Of a DNA stretch of 43,045 nt, positions 20,101-27,954 are shown one piece after another. The DNA lies in contig JAPZUF010000027.1 of the NCBI GenBank assembly GCA_027533395.1, positions 1 to 43,045 on the forward strand. The letters are read 5' to 3'. The notes beneath the pieces are model-generated. The model ran no database searches. It was not told the origin of the DNA and was given only the letters and a program-made list of their open reading frames with translations. Made by a program: the position numbers and the translations under genes. The first letter of the stretch is position 1. Every line of letters begins with the position of its first letter. Source of the stretch: Cyclobacteriaceae bacterium (lineage in GTDB: Bacteria; Bacteroidota; Bacteroidia; Cytophagales; Cyclobacteriaceae).

Positions 20101-20305
20101 GACATCCTTCGCCTTTATAGCAGGTTTAATTCCATTGTGTATTGCAACAGGTGCAGGTGCTATGGGAAACAAAAGTATTGGTATTACCGCAGCAGGAGGT
20201 ATGCTAACAGGAACAGTATTTGGTTTAGTCATCATTCCCGGATTGTACATCATTTGCGCAGGAGTTGAACAAAGATGGAAATCAAAGTCAAGTTATAACG
20301 CTTAA
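17174..20305 (+). CDS. RND efflux pump, HAE1 (hydrophobe/amphiphile) family permease
   Basis: This inner-membrane proton-driven transporter has 1,043 residues, the AcrB/MexB size. It has the usual layout: TM1 at the N-terminus, a periplasmic porter half, TM2-6, TM7, a second porter half ('GFIPDEDQGMIYVSVNTPAGATVERTEEV') and TM8-12. The TM4 proton-relay segment reads 'LAIGIVVDNAIVVVEAV', with Asp-Asn where AcrB has Asp-Asp. The TM10 lysine is present in 'LIGLLGKNAILIVEF'. The N-terminus 'MFQKFIERPILSLVISLFFLLLGLIAL...LPITQYPDIVPP' is typical of HAE1 rather than of heavy-metal (CzcA/CusA) pumps. It is flanked by its adaptor and channel genes with gaps of about 10 bases. Likely substrates are drugs, detergents, bile-like compounds or dyes. 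Confidence 0.96.
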   Translation: MFQKFIERPILSLVISLFFLLLGLIALTSLPITQYPDIVPPTVTVTTNYTGANAEVASKAVVTTLERAINGVPGMTYMTSVSGNDGTSIIQVFFKVGTDPDLANVNVQNRVSTVLDELPEEVLKAGVSVEKEVTGMLMYLNVLSDDPDADEKFIYNFADINIIAELKRIEGVGYATIMGAREYSMRVWLKPDRMVNYGISSEDVVQAIRNQNIEAAPGKTGESSDKTPQSLQYVLRYTGKFVKEDEYKNIVIKSNPDGSMLKLKDIADVEFGVRNYNVISKENGKPSAAILLKQRPGSNAKQVIENVKAKMEELKKSSFPPGMYYTIGYDVSRFLDASMQEVIKTLIEAFILVSLVVFLFLQDGRSTLIPALAVPVSLIGTFFFMQMLGFSINLLTLFALVLAIGIVVDNAIVVVEAVHVKMETEHLTPRQATFSAMGEISGAIIAITLVMSAVFIPVAFMSGPAGVFYRQFSLTLAIAIVISGINALTLTPALCAIILKRHEPSHSNSLLNRFFRSFNTGYGKFEGKFQSIITRIASRRMVTVLLLIGFCVLTALTNKILPTGFIPDEDQGMIYVSVNTPAGATVERTEEVMDQIQQVAAKMPAVESFSSLAGYSLITEGAGASFGMGMVNLKPWDDRKENVTALIEQLNKESSHIKDASIQFFAPPTVPGFGNASGFEIRLIDKTGTGNLQQTAQVANQFIDSLIAAPEIGNAFSSFDATFPQYLIKVDQELAAQKGVTIDNAMSNLQTLIGSYYTSNFIRFGQMYKVMVQAAPEYRTSPEDVLQLQVKNQYGEMVPYASFASMERVYGPEQLTRYNMFTAAMINGEAAQGFSSGDAIKAIERVASETLPRGYSIEWSGMTREEILSSGQAIYIFMICLVFVYLLLAAQYESFLLPLPVILSLPTGIFGSYLFLYITGLQNNIFAQVALVMLIGLLGKNAILIVEFAVLKQKAGASVVTAAIEGAIARLRPILMTSFAFIAGLIPLCIATGAGAMGNKSIGITAAGGMLTGTVFGLVIIPGLYIICAGVEQRWKSKSSYNA

Positions 20306-20315
20306 CTATATAGTC

Positions 20316-21734
20316 ATGAAATATTTCTTTTTACTCCTTCCCATTATTTTGCTTTCATGCAGAAGTACGAAAGAGTTAAATAATTTTACAAAACTGAAAC
20401 TTCCTAGCAAATTTCAGAACAGCGAGTTACCCCAAACAGATTCAACAATTGCATTTAGAAAATTAATCAGTGATAGTAATTTACTATTATTGATTGATAG
20501 TGGTTTACAAAATAATCAGAGTGCTAAGGCCTTATTTGAAAGAATAAATATTTCTAATGCTGAATTACGAATGGCACGAGGCAATTTTTTACCACAGGTA
20601 AATCTGCAAACACAAACTGGCGTGCAACGATTTGGTGAGTATACAGTTGATGGTATAGGAAACTTTGATACTAATTTATCGGACAACATTACGCCTGATA
20701 GGAGAATTCCACAACGTATGCCCGATTTATACACGGGTTTGCAAGCCCAATGGGAGGCAGATGTTTGGGGTAAATTAAGAAACAGAAAAAAAGCGGCAGT
20801 CAATCGATATCTTTCTTCTTACCAAGCCTGGCAAGATGCGAGGTTAATCTTGATGTATCATATAGCTGAAAGGTATTTTCAACTGCAAACTTTAGATTAC
20901 AAGCTTAAAATTGCCAAAGAGAACGAATTGTTACAAGAACGAGCTTTGGAATTAGTTAAAATCCAAAAGCAAGCAGGGCTTGTAACTGAGTTGGCCGTAA
21001 AACAATTTGAGGCACAACTATACAATACAAGAGCGGTTGAATTAGATTTACAGAAAAGTATAATTGAATTAGAAACTTCACTAAATATTTTATTAGGCAG
21101 AATGCCGGCAGCAATAGTCAGAACTTCTTTAATAACTGAAAGTAGTTTTAAACAATTGACTTCTTTACTTACACCAACTTCAATCTTATCAACAAGGCCG
21201 GATGTTCTTAAAGCAGAATTAGAATTGCAAGCAGCAGGTGCGGATGTTGCTGCTGCTCGTGCAGCTTTTTATCCATCCATTTCTTTACATGGAAACTACG
21301 GATTGCATACATTAAGAAGTCAGGTTTGGTTTCAGTTTCCTGTTTCACTAGCGTATTGGTTAGGAGGTGGAATAACTTTGCCTGTATTTCAACGAAATCA
21401 ATTTAAAGCCGAGCTGGCTGCATCTAAATCGCGAAAGAATATTGCTTATCTGGAATATGAGAGCGTTGTTACACAGGCAATTAATGAAGCTCAAATGTAT
21501 ATTGATATGCAAACTATAATTGAACAAGCTGCTAACGAAAAACAATTGGAAGTAAATTCCTTAAATGCAGGTTTAGCGGCATCACAAGATTTATTTTTAG
21601 CTGGCAGAGCTACTTACTTAGAAGTAATTACAGCTCAAAAAAGTGTGTTACTCGCTCAATTCGATTTAGCTGATATAGAATTGATGAAAGTAAAGAACAA
21701 TCTGGGGTTGTGCAAAGCGTTTGGAATCAAATGA
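20316..21734 (+). CDS. RND efflux outer-membrane lipoprotein (OprM/NodT-type channel)
   Basis: This TolC-like trimeric channel completes the tripartite efflux system. The start at 20316 gives a clean lipoprotein signal (MKYFFLLLPIILLSC, lipobox Cys15) 10 bases after the pump stop. An upstream in-frame codon at 20265 would bury the signal and overlap the pump. Two long OEP repeats are visible: 'ISNAELRMARGNFLPQVNLQTQTGV', 'LYTGLQAQWEADVWGKLRNRKKAA' and 'TRPDVLKAELELQAAGADVAAARAAFYPSISLHGNYG'. The C-terminal 'AGRATYLEVITAQKSVLLAQFDLADIELMKVKNNLGLCKAFG' is also present. Its 472 residues fit the family. The terminator at 21754 ends the operon. Confidence 0.95.
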   Translation: MKYFFLLLPIILLSCRSTKELNNFTKLKLPSKFQNSELPQTDSTIAFRKLISDSNLLLLIDSGLQNNQSAKALFERINISNAELRMARGNFLPQVNLQTQTGVQRFGEYTVDGIGNFDTNLSDNITPDRRIPQRMPDLYTGLQAQWEADVWGKLRNRKKAAVNRYLSSYQAWQDARLILMYHIAERYFQLQTLDYKLKIAKENELLQERALELVKIQKQAGLVTELAVKQFEAQLYNTRAVELDLQKSIIELETSLNILLGRMPAAIVRTSLITESSFKQLTSLLTPTSILSTRPDVLKAELELQAAGADVAAARAAFYPSISLHGNYGLHTLRSQVWFQFPVSLAYWLGGGITLPVFQRNQFKAELAASKSRKNIAYLEYESVVTQAINEAQMYIDMQTIIEQAANEKQLEVNSLNAGLAASQDLFLAGRATYLEVITAQKSVLLAQFDLADIELMKVKNNLGLCKAFGIK

Positions 21735-21753
21735 AGTAAAATATATACTATAT

Positions 21754-21783
21754 CGAAATGAATAAAAATTATTATTCATTTCG
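21754..21783. terminator. Bidirectional terminator between convergent genes
   Basis: CGAAATGAATAA (21754-21765) pairs perfectly over 12 bases with TTATTCATTTCG (21772-21783) around the loop AAATTA, with AT-rich flanks on both sides. It sits between the efflux operon (plus) and the barrel gene (minus) and can serve both. Confidence 0.85.
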
Positions 21784-21800
21784 GTATATGTTAAAGAAAA

Positions 21801-22604
21801 TTAAATTCTGAAACTTAAGCCAAGGTAAATTTTTGTTGGTGCTGGCTTATTCAAGCCAATGTTAGTGGCAATGTCTACTTTTACATTTGGCGAAATGTTG
21901 TAAATCAATCCACCGTTTGCCAAATATTGGTTTTCATCCTTTGCAAAGATGCTTACAGCTTCAGCATAAAAATCTAAATCTCCAATAACAGTTCCACCCA
22001 ATACAACGGTTTGAAAAAAACTTAAATCGTAACCACCTTCTGCATTGGGAACGAAATCAAATTGTGGTTGTGCTCCCCAACCTAATTTACCATTGATATC
22101 GCAGCTAAAAGGAAACCCTACTCCGAAAGCCACATCTTGATTTTTTTCAAAAGGATTCCCTGTAGGAAATGTTACATAAGGAATTGCGCCTAAAGCAGTT
22201 TTAGTATCGCCATTATTTCCCCAAAAATTTCTCTTTAATCGAATGGTAAAAGCTCCACCTCCTTCATCTAATTTATCACCATCATCATTTCTATTTATGT
22301 TGTAAGCTTCATAGCCGAAATGAATATCCCAATTGTTTGTTAACCCTAACTTATACAACCCATTCCAAATATTGATTGTTCTTTCACTGATACCTCCATT
22401 TTGTTTTACCCACTTAAGTACATCGCCTTCAAACTGAAAATGTCCTGCATCAACTGTTTGTGGAGATTCAGTAACATCGGGTCTGTCTAATGCAAATTCT
22501 CTTAACTCTGCACGTGGTACTGGTTTAAATAAATGATATTGTTGGGCATGAGTTGTGTTTATCAAAAATATACCAATAAGAAATAAGATTACACGAAGAT
22601 TCAT
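21801..22604 (-). CDS. Predicted outer-membrane beta-barrel protein (transporter/MetA-type)
   Basis: The 267-residue product has a signal peptide (about 1-20, ...TTHAQ). Amphipathic beta strands follow, starting 'DRPDVTESPQTVDAGHFQFEGDVLKWVKQN', then 'WNGLYKLGLTNNWDIHFGYEAYNI' and 'YVTFPTGN', and ending in the barrel-closing 'IYLGLSFRI'. This order and the 'RPD.TESP.TV..G..QFE' opening match the family annotated as putative MetA-pathway-of-phenol-degradation outer-membrane proteins, whose true substrates are mostly unknown. The gene converges on the efflux operon and diverges from the GAF gene. A Fur-box-like sequence lies about 140 bases upstream. Confidence 0.8.
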   Translation of the reverse strand: MNLRVILFLIGIFLINTTHAQQYHLFKPVPRAELREFALDRPDVTESPQTVDAGHFQFEGDVLKWVKQNGGISERTINIWNGLYKLGLTNNWDIHFGYEAYNINRNDDGDKLDEGGGAFTIRLKRNFWGNNGDTKTALGAIPYVTFPTGNPFEKNQDVAFGVGFPFSCDINGKLGWGAQPQFDFVPNAEGGYDLSFFQTVVLGGTVIGDLDFYAEAVSIFAKDENQYLANGGLIYNISPNVKVDIATNIGLNKPAPTKIYLGLSFRI

Positions 22605-22876
22605 AACGAGGTTGGTTTTTGGGGTACAACAAAATTAGAAAGACTAGGCTAAATCCAACTAAGGATAGATAAAATAAATGAATTGAGGCTTTCAAAGTTT
22701 GGTTTATTTGAATGATTAATCGTTTAAGCGCCACTTAAATGAGAATCATTCTTAATAAAAGGGTATTGAATAATAGATTGAGGAGTATAAATGCTTAATC
22801 AACTCAAATTTTTAAAAGACTTTATCCATTTTTAGAAAGGAAAAGCCTAATTTTATTTTATCCAATCCCCCACTTC
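22605..22876. other. Divergent intergenic region
   Basis: This 272-base AT-rich spacer between the barrel gene (minus) and the GAF receptor gene (plus) should hold both promoters. No exact TAnnTTTG box next to either start is convincing. A Fur-box-like site lies at 22740. Confidence 0.5.
22740..22754. promoter_or_regulatory. Fur-box-like sequence
   Basis: TGAGAATCATTCTTA matches the 7-1-7 Fur consensus TGATAATnATTATCA at 11 of 14 fixed positions. A fur homologue is encoded at 40408. Binding is unproven, and Fur-site rules in Bacteroidota are poorly established. Confidence 0.35.
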
Positions 22877-24934
22877 ATGAAACTCTCGTTATCACGTGCA
22901 CAAAAATACACTCTGCTATTTGCTTTCGTTGGTGTATTAATAACAATTCTTACACTCTATTCGCAACTCAATATGCTCAACACTTACGAGCGTAATTTGC
23001 CTTACTTGGCTTTGGGTGATAATGTAAAAAATAACATAACGAAGGGCCATCTTTGGTTTGAAGAGTATATGGCTGGCGACCAAACCCTTCAATATGAAAA
23101 AAATGTTAGAGTGCTATTCGAACAGTCTGAATCATTGCTGCAAATTGCGTTAAATCATGGTAGTTCTGAATTAGGCAACTTTGAAGATTTAGGTGATACG
23201 GAATCAGTTGAAATCATTAATGCATCCATGCAAGATGTTAAAAACTTGATTGTGGCTGCCGATGAAAGAAACAAGTTCATGCTGGCTAACAAACAATCGG
23301 CCAACGATTCAACACAAGTAGATACTCAAGAACAAGCAGGTGGAGAACTAGACCAACGTTTTGATGCCGCCTATGAAGAAACACAAGCCTCTTTAGATAA
23401 ACTAATTGCATTAACAAGATCTCGTGTAAAAGCAGACTCATCTTTTTTGCAAAAGCTTTCATGGGTTTCTGTTGGTTTAATGGTAGGTGCATTTGCGCTG
23501 CTAACTTTTTTAATTTATCGCTTGCAAGTTGGTAACGATAGTATGATAGAGAGCAACGCAAAAAAACTAGAAGAAGATCAACATCGAATTGGAATTGTAT
23601 CATCTTATGTGCAAGAAATAAGTAAAGGTAATTATGCAGCGCAATTGTATTTAAACACTGCCGAAGATACACTAGCTGCAACACTTCAAAATTTAGCGAC
23701 TTCTCTTTCTAAGAATGCGGATACAGAAACAAAACGAAATTGGACAACGTCAGGGCTAGCAGAAATTGGTCAGATTCTGCGCAACAACCAAGATGCAAGT
23801 CAGCTATACGATAATATCATCCGCTTCGTAGTAAAATATACTAAAAGTAATCAAGGAGGTTTATTCATTTTATCAGAGGATGAAACAAATCCTACCTTAG
23901 AACTAGTGGCGTGCTACGCATTCGAAAGAAAAAAGTTCCTACAGAAATCTGTTTCCATAGGCGAAGGCTTAGTCGGGCAATGTTACCTCGAAGGAGAAAA
24001 GATTATTTTAAAGCAATTACCTGAAGATTATATTCAAATCACATCAGGCTTGGGCGGTGCTAACCCATCCTCTGTTTTACTTACACCATTGAAAGTTAAC
24101 GATAGGATATATGGCGTACTAGAAATCGCATCCTTTAATCATTACGAAGATTTTGAAATTGATTTGGTAGAAAAACTGAGTGAAAGCATTGCGGCAACTA
24201 TCTCAGCAGTAAGAATTAACGAAAGCACGCGAATTCTTTTAGAAAAAACCCAGCAACAAGCAGAAGAAATGCGCGCACAAGAGGAGGAAATGAGGCAAAA
24301 CATGGAGGAGCTAGAAGCTACCCAAGAAGAAATGCGTAGAAAAGAGAAGCATGTACAAAACATGTTAGATCAGGAAAAACAACGAAACGATGTAATCAAA
24401 AAAGGAAGAGAAGCCATTATGCAACTCACCAAAAGCAAAGATATACAGGCAGGCAATTGGGAAAAAGCGATAGAACAAATAACAAAAACAGTTAGCCAAT
24501 TAATTCATTCTTCTCGCGTTAGTGTTTGGCTCTATGATGAAGAAGAAGGCAAAATCAATTGCGCGAAACTGTATGCTGCGCATGACGATTCTTTTAGTAG
24601 CGGAATTGATTTGTTTAAAAAGGATTTTCCGGATTACTTTAAAGCCATGCTAAGTGAAGAAGTAATTTTAGCTCCCAACGCAAGAAGTCACCAGGCAACA
24701 GCAGGCTTTACTGAAAGCTATTTCACACCGCTCGATATTTATTCTTTACTGGATGTTCCATTCTTTGATAATGGAAGAATTGCAGGCGTAATCTGCTGCG
24801 AACACCAAGGGGAAATTAAGAATTGGAAAGAAGAAGAGGTAGATTTATGTAAGAACTGCTGCGATTTAATCACGATTGCCTATAAATCATGGCAATTTAA
24901 CGAGCTAGAGCAAAAGCTAAAGGCAACTTCATAA
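22877..24934 (+). CDS. Membrane receptor with two GAF domains, no catalytic output
   Basis: The protein has 685 residues. TM1 (about 11-30) and TM2 (about 194-216) enclose a mainly helical extracytoplasmic sensor region. After TM2 comes a HAMP-like linker (about 217-290), then GAF domain 1 (about 308-445: 'SQLYDNIIRFVVKYTKSNQGGLFIL...IGEGLVGQCYLEGEKI...LLTPLKVNDRIYGVLEIAS'). An acidic coiled coil (about 450-505, with repeated QAEEMRAQEEEMRQ-type heptads) and GAF domain 2 (about 515-675, ending 'LLDVPFFDNGRIAGVICCEHQG') follow. I see no histidine kinase, GGDEF or methyl-acceptor hairpin signature. It could act through a partner protein, or be a chemotaxis-like or scaffold sensor. No response regulator is adjacent. 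Confidence 0.9.
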   Translation: MKLSLSRAQKYTLLFAFVGVLITILTLYSQLNMLNTYERNLPYLALGDNVKNNITKGHLWFEEYMAGDQTLQYEKNVRVLFEQSESLLQIALNHGSSELGNFEDLGDTESVEIINASMQDVKNLIVAADERNKFMLANKQSANDSTQVDTQEQAGGELDQRFDAAYEETQASLDKLIALTRSRVKADSSFLQKLSWVSVGLMVGAFALLTFLIYRLQVGNDSMIESNAKKLEEDQHRIGIVSSYVQEISKGNYAAQLYLNTAEDTLAATLQNLATSLSKNADTETKRNWTTSGLAEIGQILRNNQDASQLYDNIIRFVVKYTKSNQGGLFILSEDETNPTLELVACYAFERKKFLQKSVSIGEGLVGQCYLEGEKIILKQLPEDYIQITSGLGGANPSSVLLTPLKVNDRIYGVLEIASFNHYEDFEIDLVEKLSESIAATISAVRINESTRILLEKTQQQAEEMRAQEEEMRQNMEELEATQEEMRRKEKHVQNMLDQEKQRNDVIKKGREAIMQLTKSKDIQAGNWEKAIEQITKTVSQLIHSSRVSVWLYDEEEGKINCAKLYAAHDDSFSSGIDLFKKDFPDYFKAMLSEEVILAPNARSHQATAGFTESYFTPLDIYSLLDVPFFDNGRIAGVICCEHQGEIKNWKEEEVDLCKNCCDLITIAYKSWQFNELEQKLKATS

Positions 24935-24995
24935 GCATTAGAGGTTACTAAAATGGTTTTTCGCCAATATTTCATAAATTTACCTTCCTAACATA

Positions 24996-26108
24996 ATGTT
25001 TATGAAATTTTGGACATTTCGCCTTTTGTTGGCCGTCTTTACTTTTTTGCCGGCCATATTATTTGCTCAAGGCGAGCGAAAAGATAAGCAAGCCGTAACC
25101 TACGAGGAATTATATGACGAACCTTATTCTATTAATAAACTCTTCGTTCATTTTCAACCCTTATATGGTGAACTTTTTGTAACCAATGTTAATGCAGGGT
25201 ATGGTATCGAAGTTTCTTATTATTACCAAGATAAGGCTGATTTTAAAGCCATGATTAGAAAAACTTACTCCCAAAAGTTTTTCGACTTTACGCGTGATTA
25301 TGCCAGCAAAGTTTCCAGTGTAGATAATGATACTGAAATTTTCAATTATTACGAATTAGGTGGAACCTATCATATTAAAGACTTCGAAAAGTCTTCTAAA
25401 ACCAAAATGTTTCTTTATAAGAAGAGTTATAAAGGAAACAGATGGGCAGCGCGCGTTCCTTTACATGCAGAAATTCCTTGTAAAGTAAGAATTGTGTATG
25501 GCGCAAGATTAGGTGCCATTTTCTGGGACAGTTCCACTGACTTAGGTAGAGCATTAAAGGAACAAAATCTTACCAATGCCGATTTAAGAAATGTAGATCC
25601 TAACGTAACTGAAGAAACGTATCAAACCCTTCCACTTCAAGAAAAAGTAAAAGGACAAACTAACCTTCAAGATGTAAGAGTTTTCTCCAACATTTCTTCC
25701 CAAGGTTTATATGTAGGCGGTTCTTACAGTTGGATAAAGAATGTTGCCGTGAATTTCGATAAACATGAAGAAGGAATCGATGATTTAATCTTAACAGCTT
25801 ATGCCGACATTCTATACACTCCTTTTTTTACTTTAGATGATGTAGTGTATACCCACAAAGATCCGGTAAGTGGAGATAAAATTCCTAATACAACTTATAC
25901 CTACTCCGTTAGTCCGATCAAAAACAAACAGATAGGTTTTAGATTAGGCATTGAAGGTAAATTTAACCGTCAATTAAGTTGGGCTTATGGCGGAGAGTTT
26001 GGATATCGTCCTAGTTTAACGGGAAGAAGCTTCTATGCATTATTCAAAATCAGTTTCCCAGTATTCGGTACACAACTCGATTATAAGGTTGAGTCCTTCG
26101 GAAAATAA
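24996..26108 (+). CDS. Predicted outer-membrane protein of unknown function
   Basis: The product has 370 residues with a signal peptide (about 1-25, ...AILFAQG). The rest is rich in aromatic, alternating beta-strand patterns ('NAGYGIEVSYYYQDK', 'IRIVYGARLGAIFWDSS'-type, 'GLYVGGSYSWIKNVAVNFD') and ends 'FYALFKISFPVFGTQLDYKVESFGK', like a small outer-membrane barrel. I do not recognise the family. An alternative ATG two codons downstream (25002) is equally possible. Its stop codon shares one base with the hutI start (TAATG), so translation of the two is probably coupled. Confidence 0.85.
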   Translation: MFMKFWTFRLLLAVFTFLPAILFAQGERKDKQAVTYEELYDEPYSINKLFVHFQPLYGELFVTNVNAGYGIEVSYYYQDKADFKAMIRKTYSQKFFDFTRDYASKVSSVDNDTEIFNYYELGGTYHIKDFEKSSKTKMFLYKKSYKGNRWAARVPLHAEIPCKVRIVYGARLGAIFWDSSTDLGRALKEQNLTNADLRNVDPNVTEETYQTLPLQEKVKGQTNLQDVRVFSNISSQGLYVGGSYSWIKNVAVNFDKHEEGIDDLILTAYADILYTPFFTLDDVVYTHKDPVSGDKIPNTTYTYSVSPIKNKQIGFRLGIEGKFNRQLSWAYGGEFGYRPSLTGRSFYALFKISFPVFGTQLDYKVESFGK

Positions 26109-27355
26109 TGCCAGGCAAAAGGCTATTCATCAACATTAAAAGTTTATATCAGGTAAGACCTGTTGGTTTTACGCTGGCAAGAGGTAAAGACATGTCTGTT
26201 TTACCATCTATCGAAAATGCTTTTTTATTAGTTGAAGATGGCAAAATAAAAAGTTATGGAAAGATGGAAGATTGTCCGCAAGTCGCGGATGCCATCCATC
26301 ACGATTGCACAGGTAAAATAATTCTTCCAGGTTTTGTTGATTCGCACACTCACTTAGTTTTTGCAGAGCCTCGCGAACAAGAATTTGTTTTAAAAATTAA
26401 AGGTGCAAGCTATCAGGAAATTGCAGCGGCCGGTGGTGGCATATTAAACTCAGCCAAAAAATTACAAGCACTTACAGAAGATGAATTATTCTTCAGAAGT
26501 CTTCCTCGTGCTAGGCAAGTATTGCAATCAGGCACTACTACTATCGAAATAAAAAGTGGTTATGGGTTAACGCTAAAAGATGAAATAAAAATGCTTCGCG
26601 TTGCTAAACGCATAGGCAAAGAAACACCATTAACTGTTAAAACAACTTTTTTAGGCGCACACGCATTTCCAAAAGAAATTTCACGCGAAGCATACATCGA
26701 TTCTATCAAGCAAGAAATGATTCCCCAAATCGCGGCAGAGAAATTGGCAGATTACATTGATGTATTTTGCGAAGAAGGATTTTTTTCGGTTGACGAAACC
26801 ATTGCCATTTGTGAAGTAGGCAAGCAATATGGTTTGAAGCCTCGTCTACATGCCAATCAGTTACACAATTCAGGAGGCGTTCAAGCAGGAGTTAAAGTAG
26901 GAGCAATTAGTGTTGATCACTTAGAAAATATTGGTGATGTCGAAATAGAAGCATTGCGAACATCACAAACTATTCCAACCCTTTTACCTTTAGCTGCCTT
27001 TTTTCTAAATCTACCTTTTCCTCCAGCCAGAAAATTGATAGAAGCAGGATTACCAATTGCTATTGCTACAGATTTTAATCCTGGCAGTTCGCCTTCTGGT
27101 AATATGCCTTTCATGCTTTCATTGGCTTGTGTAAAAATGAAAATGACACCCGAAGAAGTACTCAATGCTACTACCATCAACACTGCTGCCGCCTTACATC
27201 TTGCTGACAAAGTGGGTTCAATAACGGTAGGTAAAAAAGCCGACCTTATTTTAACCAAAGAAGTTAGTTCTTTGGCTTTTCTGCCTTATGCCATCAATAC
27301 CAATTGGATTGACGAAATATTTGTTAGTGGAGAAAAATTGCAAAAACAGGATTAA
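26108..27355 (+). CDS. hutI: Imidazolonepropionase
   Basis: This amidohydrolase performs the third step of histidine breakdown, hydrolysing imidazolonepropionate to N-formimino-glutamate. Signatures present: the metal-binding 'GFVDSHTHLVF', 'GASYQEIAAAGGGI', 'IEIKSGYGL', 'TFLGAHAFP', 'RLHANQLHNSGGVQAGVKVGAISVDHLENI' and 'IAIATDFNPGSSPSGNMP'. The length of 415 residues is normal. The start overlaps the preceding stop by one base. No other hut gene (hutH, hutU, hutG or ftcD) lies in the window, so the pathway must be completed elsewhere. Confidence 0.95.
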   Translation: MPGKRLFINIKSLYQVRPVGFTLARGKDMSVLPSIENAFLLVEDGKIKSYGKMEDCPQVADAIHHDCTGKIILPGFVDSHTHLVFAEPREQEFVLKIKGASYQEIAAAGGGILNSAKKLQALTEDELFFRSLPRARQVLQSGTTTIEIKSGYGLTLKDEIKMLRVAKRIGKETPLTVKTTFLGAHAFPKEISREAYIDSIKQEMIPQIAAEKLADYIDVFCEEGFFSVDETIAICEVGKQYGLKPRLHANQLHNSGGVQAGVKVGAISVDHLENIGDVEIEALRTSQTIPTLLPLAAFFLNLPFPPARKLIEAGLPIAIATDFNPGSSPSGNMPFMLSLACVKMKMTPEEVLNATTINTAAALHLADKVGSITVGKKADLILTKEVSSLAFLPYAINTNWIDEIFVSGEKLQKQD

Positions 27356-27378
27356 AAAAATATCCTAATTTGCCAGCT

Positions 27379-27924
27379 ATGCAAAAAAATAGTCCCTTAG
27401 AAGTCAGGTTCAATCAAGTAATAAGAAACGTACCTGATTTTCCCAAACCAGGCATTCTATTTAAAGATATCACACCCATTTTGGCAGATGCGAGTTTAAT
27501 GTCAGCCATTGTAAATCAATTAGAAGCAGAACTAGCCAAGGAGGAAATAGATGCCATCATTGGAATCGAGTCGCGTGGGTTCATTTTTGGCGCTTTATTA
27601 GCGCAAAAACTTCATAAACCTTTTATTCCGGTTAGAAAAGCAGGAAAACTTCCTTTTCATACCCTTTCTGAATCATATTCATTGGAATATGGCGAAGCAA
27701 GCCTCGAAATCCATACTGATGCTTTACAAAAAGGCATGAAAGTTTTGATCCATGATGATTTACTAGCAACAGGAGGAACAGCTGCAGCCGCAGGAAGGCT
27801 GGTAAAGAAGTTACAAGCTGAAGTTGCGGTTTTTTCTTTTTTAATTAATCTTTCCTTTTTACCGGGTTTCCACAACCTTGAGCAAGAATTTGGCGTTAAG
27901 CCACACTATTTAATAAAATATTAA
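27379..27924 (+). CDS. apt: Adenine phosphoribosyltransferase
   Basis: It salvages adenine to AMP using PRPP. The type I phosphoribosyltransferase features are clear: 'VRNVPDFPKPGILFKDITPIL'-type N-terminus, 'IIGIESRGFIFGALLA', 'PVRKAGKLPF', and the PRPP-binding loop 'VLIHDDLLATGGT' (122-134). A His replaces the usual Val/Val-Asp lead residue before the Asp-Asp pair. The ATG at 27379 gives 181 residues, the usual size; a TTG three codons upstream is unlikely. It lies 23 bases after hutI and probably belongs to the same transcript. Confidence 0.95.
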   Translation: MQKNSPLEVRFNQVIRNVPDFPKPGILFKDITPILADASLMSAIVNQLEAELAKEEIDAIIGIESRGFIFGALLAQKLHKPFIPVRKAGKLPFHTLSESYSLEYGEASLEIHTDALQKGMKVLIHDDLLATGGTAAAAGRLVKKLQAEVAVFSFLINLSFLPGFHNLEQEFGVKPHYLIKY

Positions 27925-27954
27925 CCGAAAGGCTTTTCTGTTGTTATACTCGGT

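Noticed and set aside
16025-21734. Heavy-metal (Czc/Cus-type) assignment for the RND operon
   Set aside because: The pump N-terminus, TM4 segment and paired channel/adaptor sequences fit HAE1 drug-type pumps. No Met or His metal-binding clusters are visible in the adaptor.
22525-22734. 69-codon minus-strand frame overlapping the start of the barrel gene
   Set aside because: It overlaps the signal-peptide region of the better-supported barrel gene in another frame and has no recognisable feature.
22877-24934. Histidine kinase or chemoreceptor for the GAF protein
   Set aside because: No H-box, N/G boxes or methyl-acceptor hairpin sequence could be found in residues 445-685.
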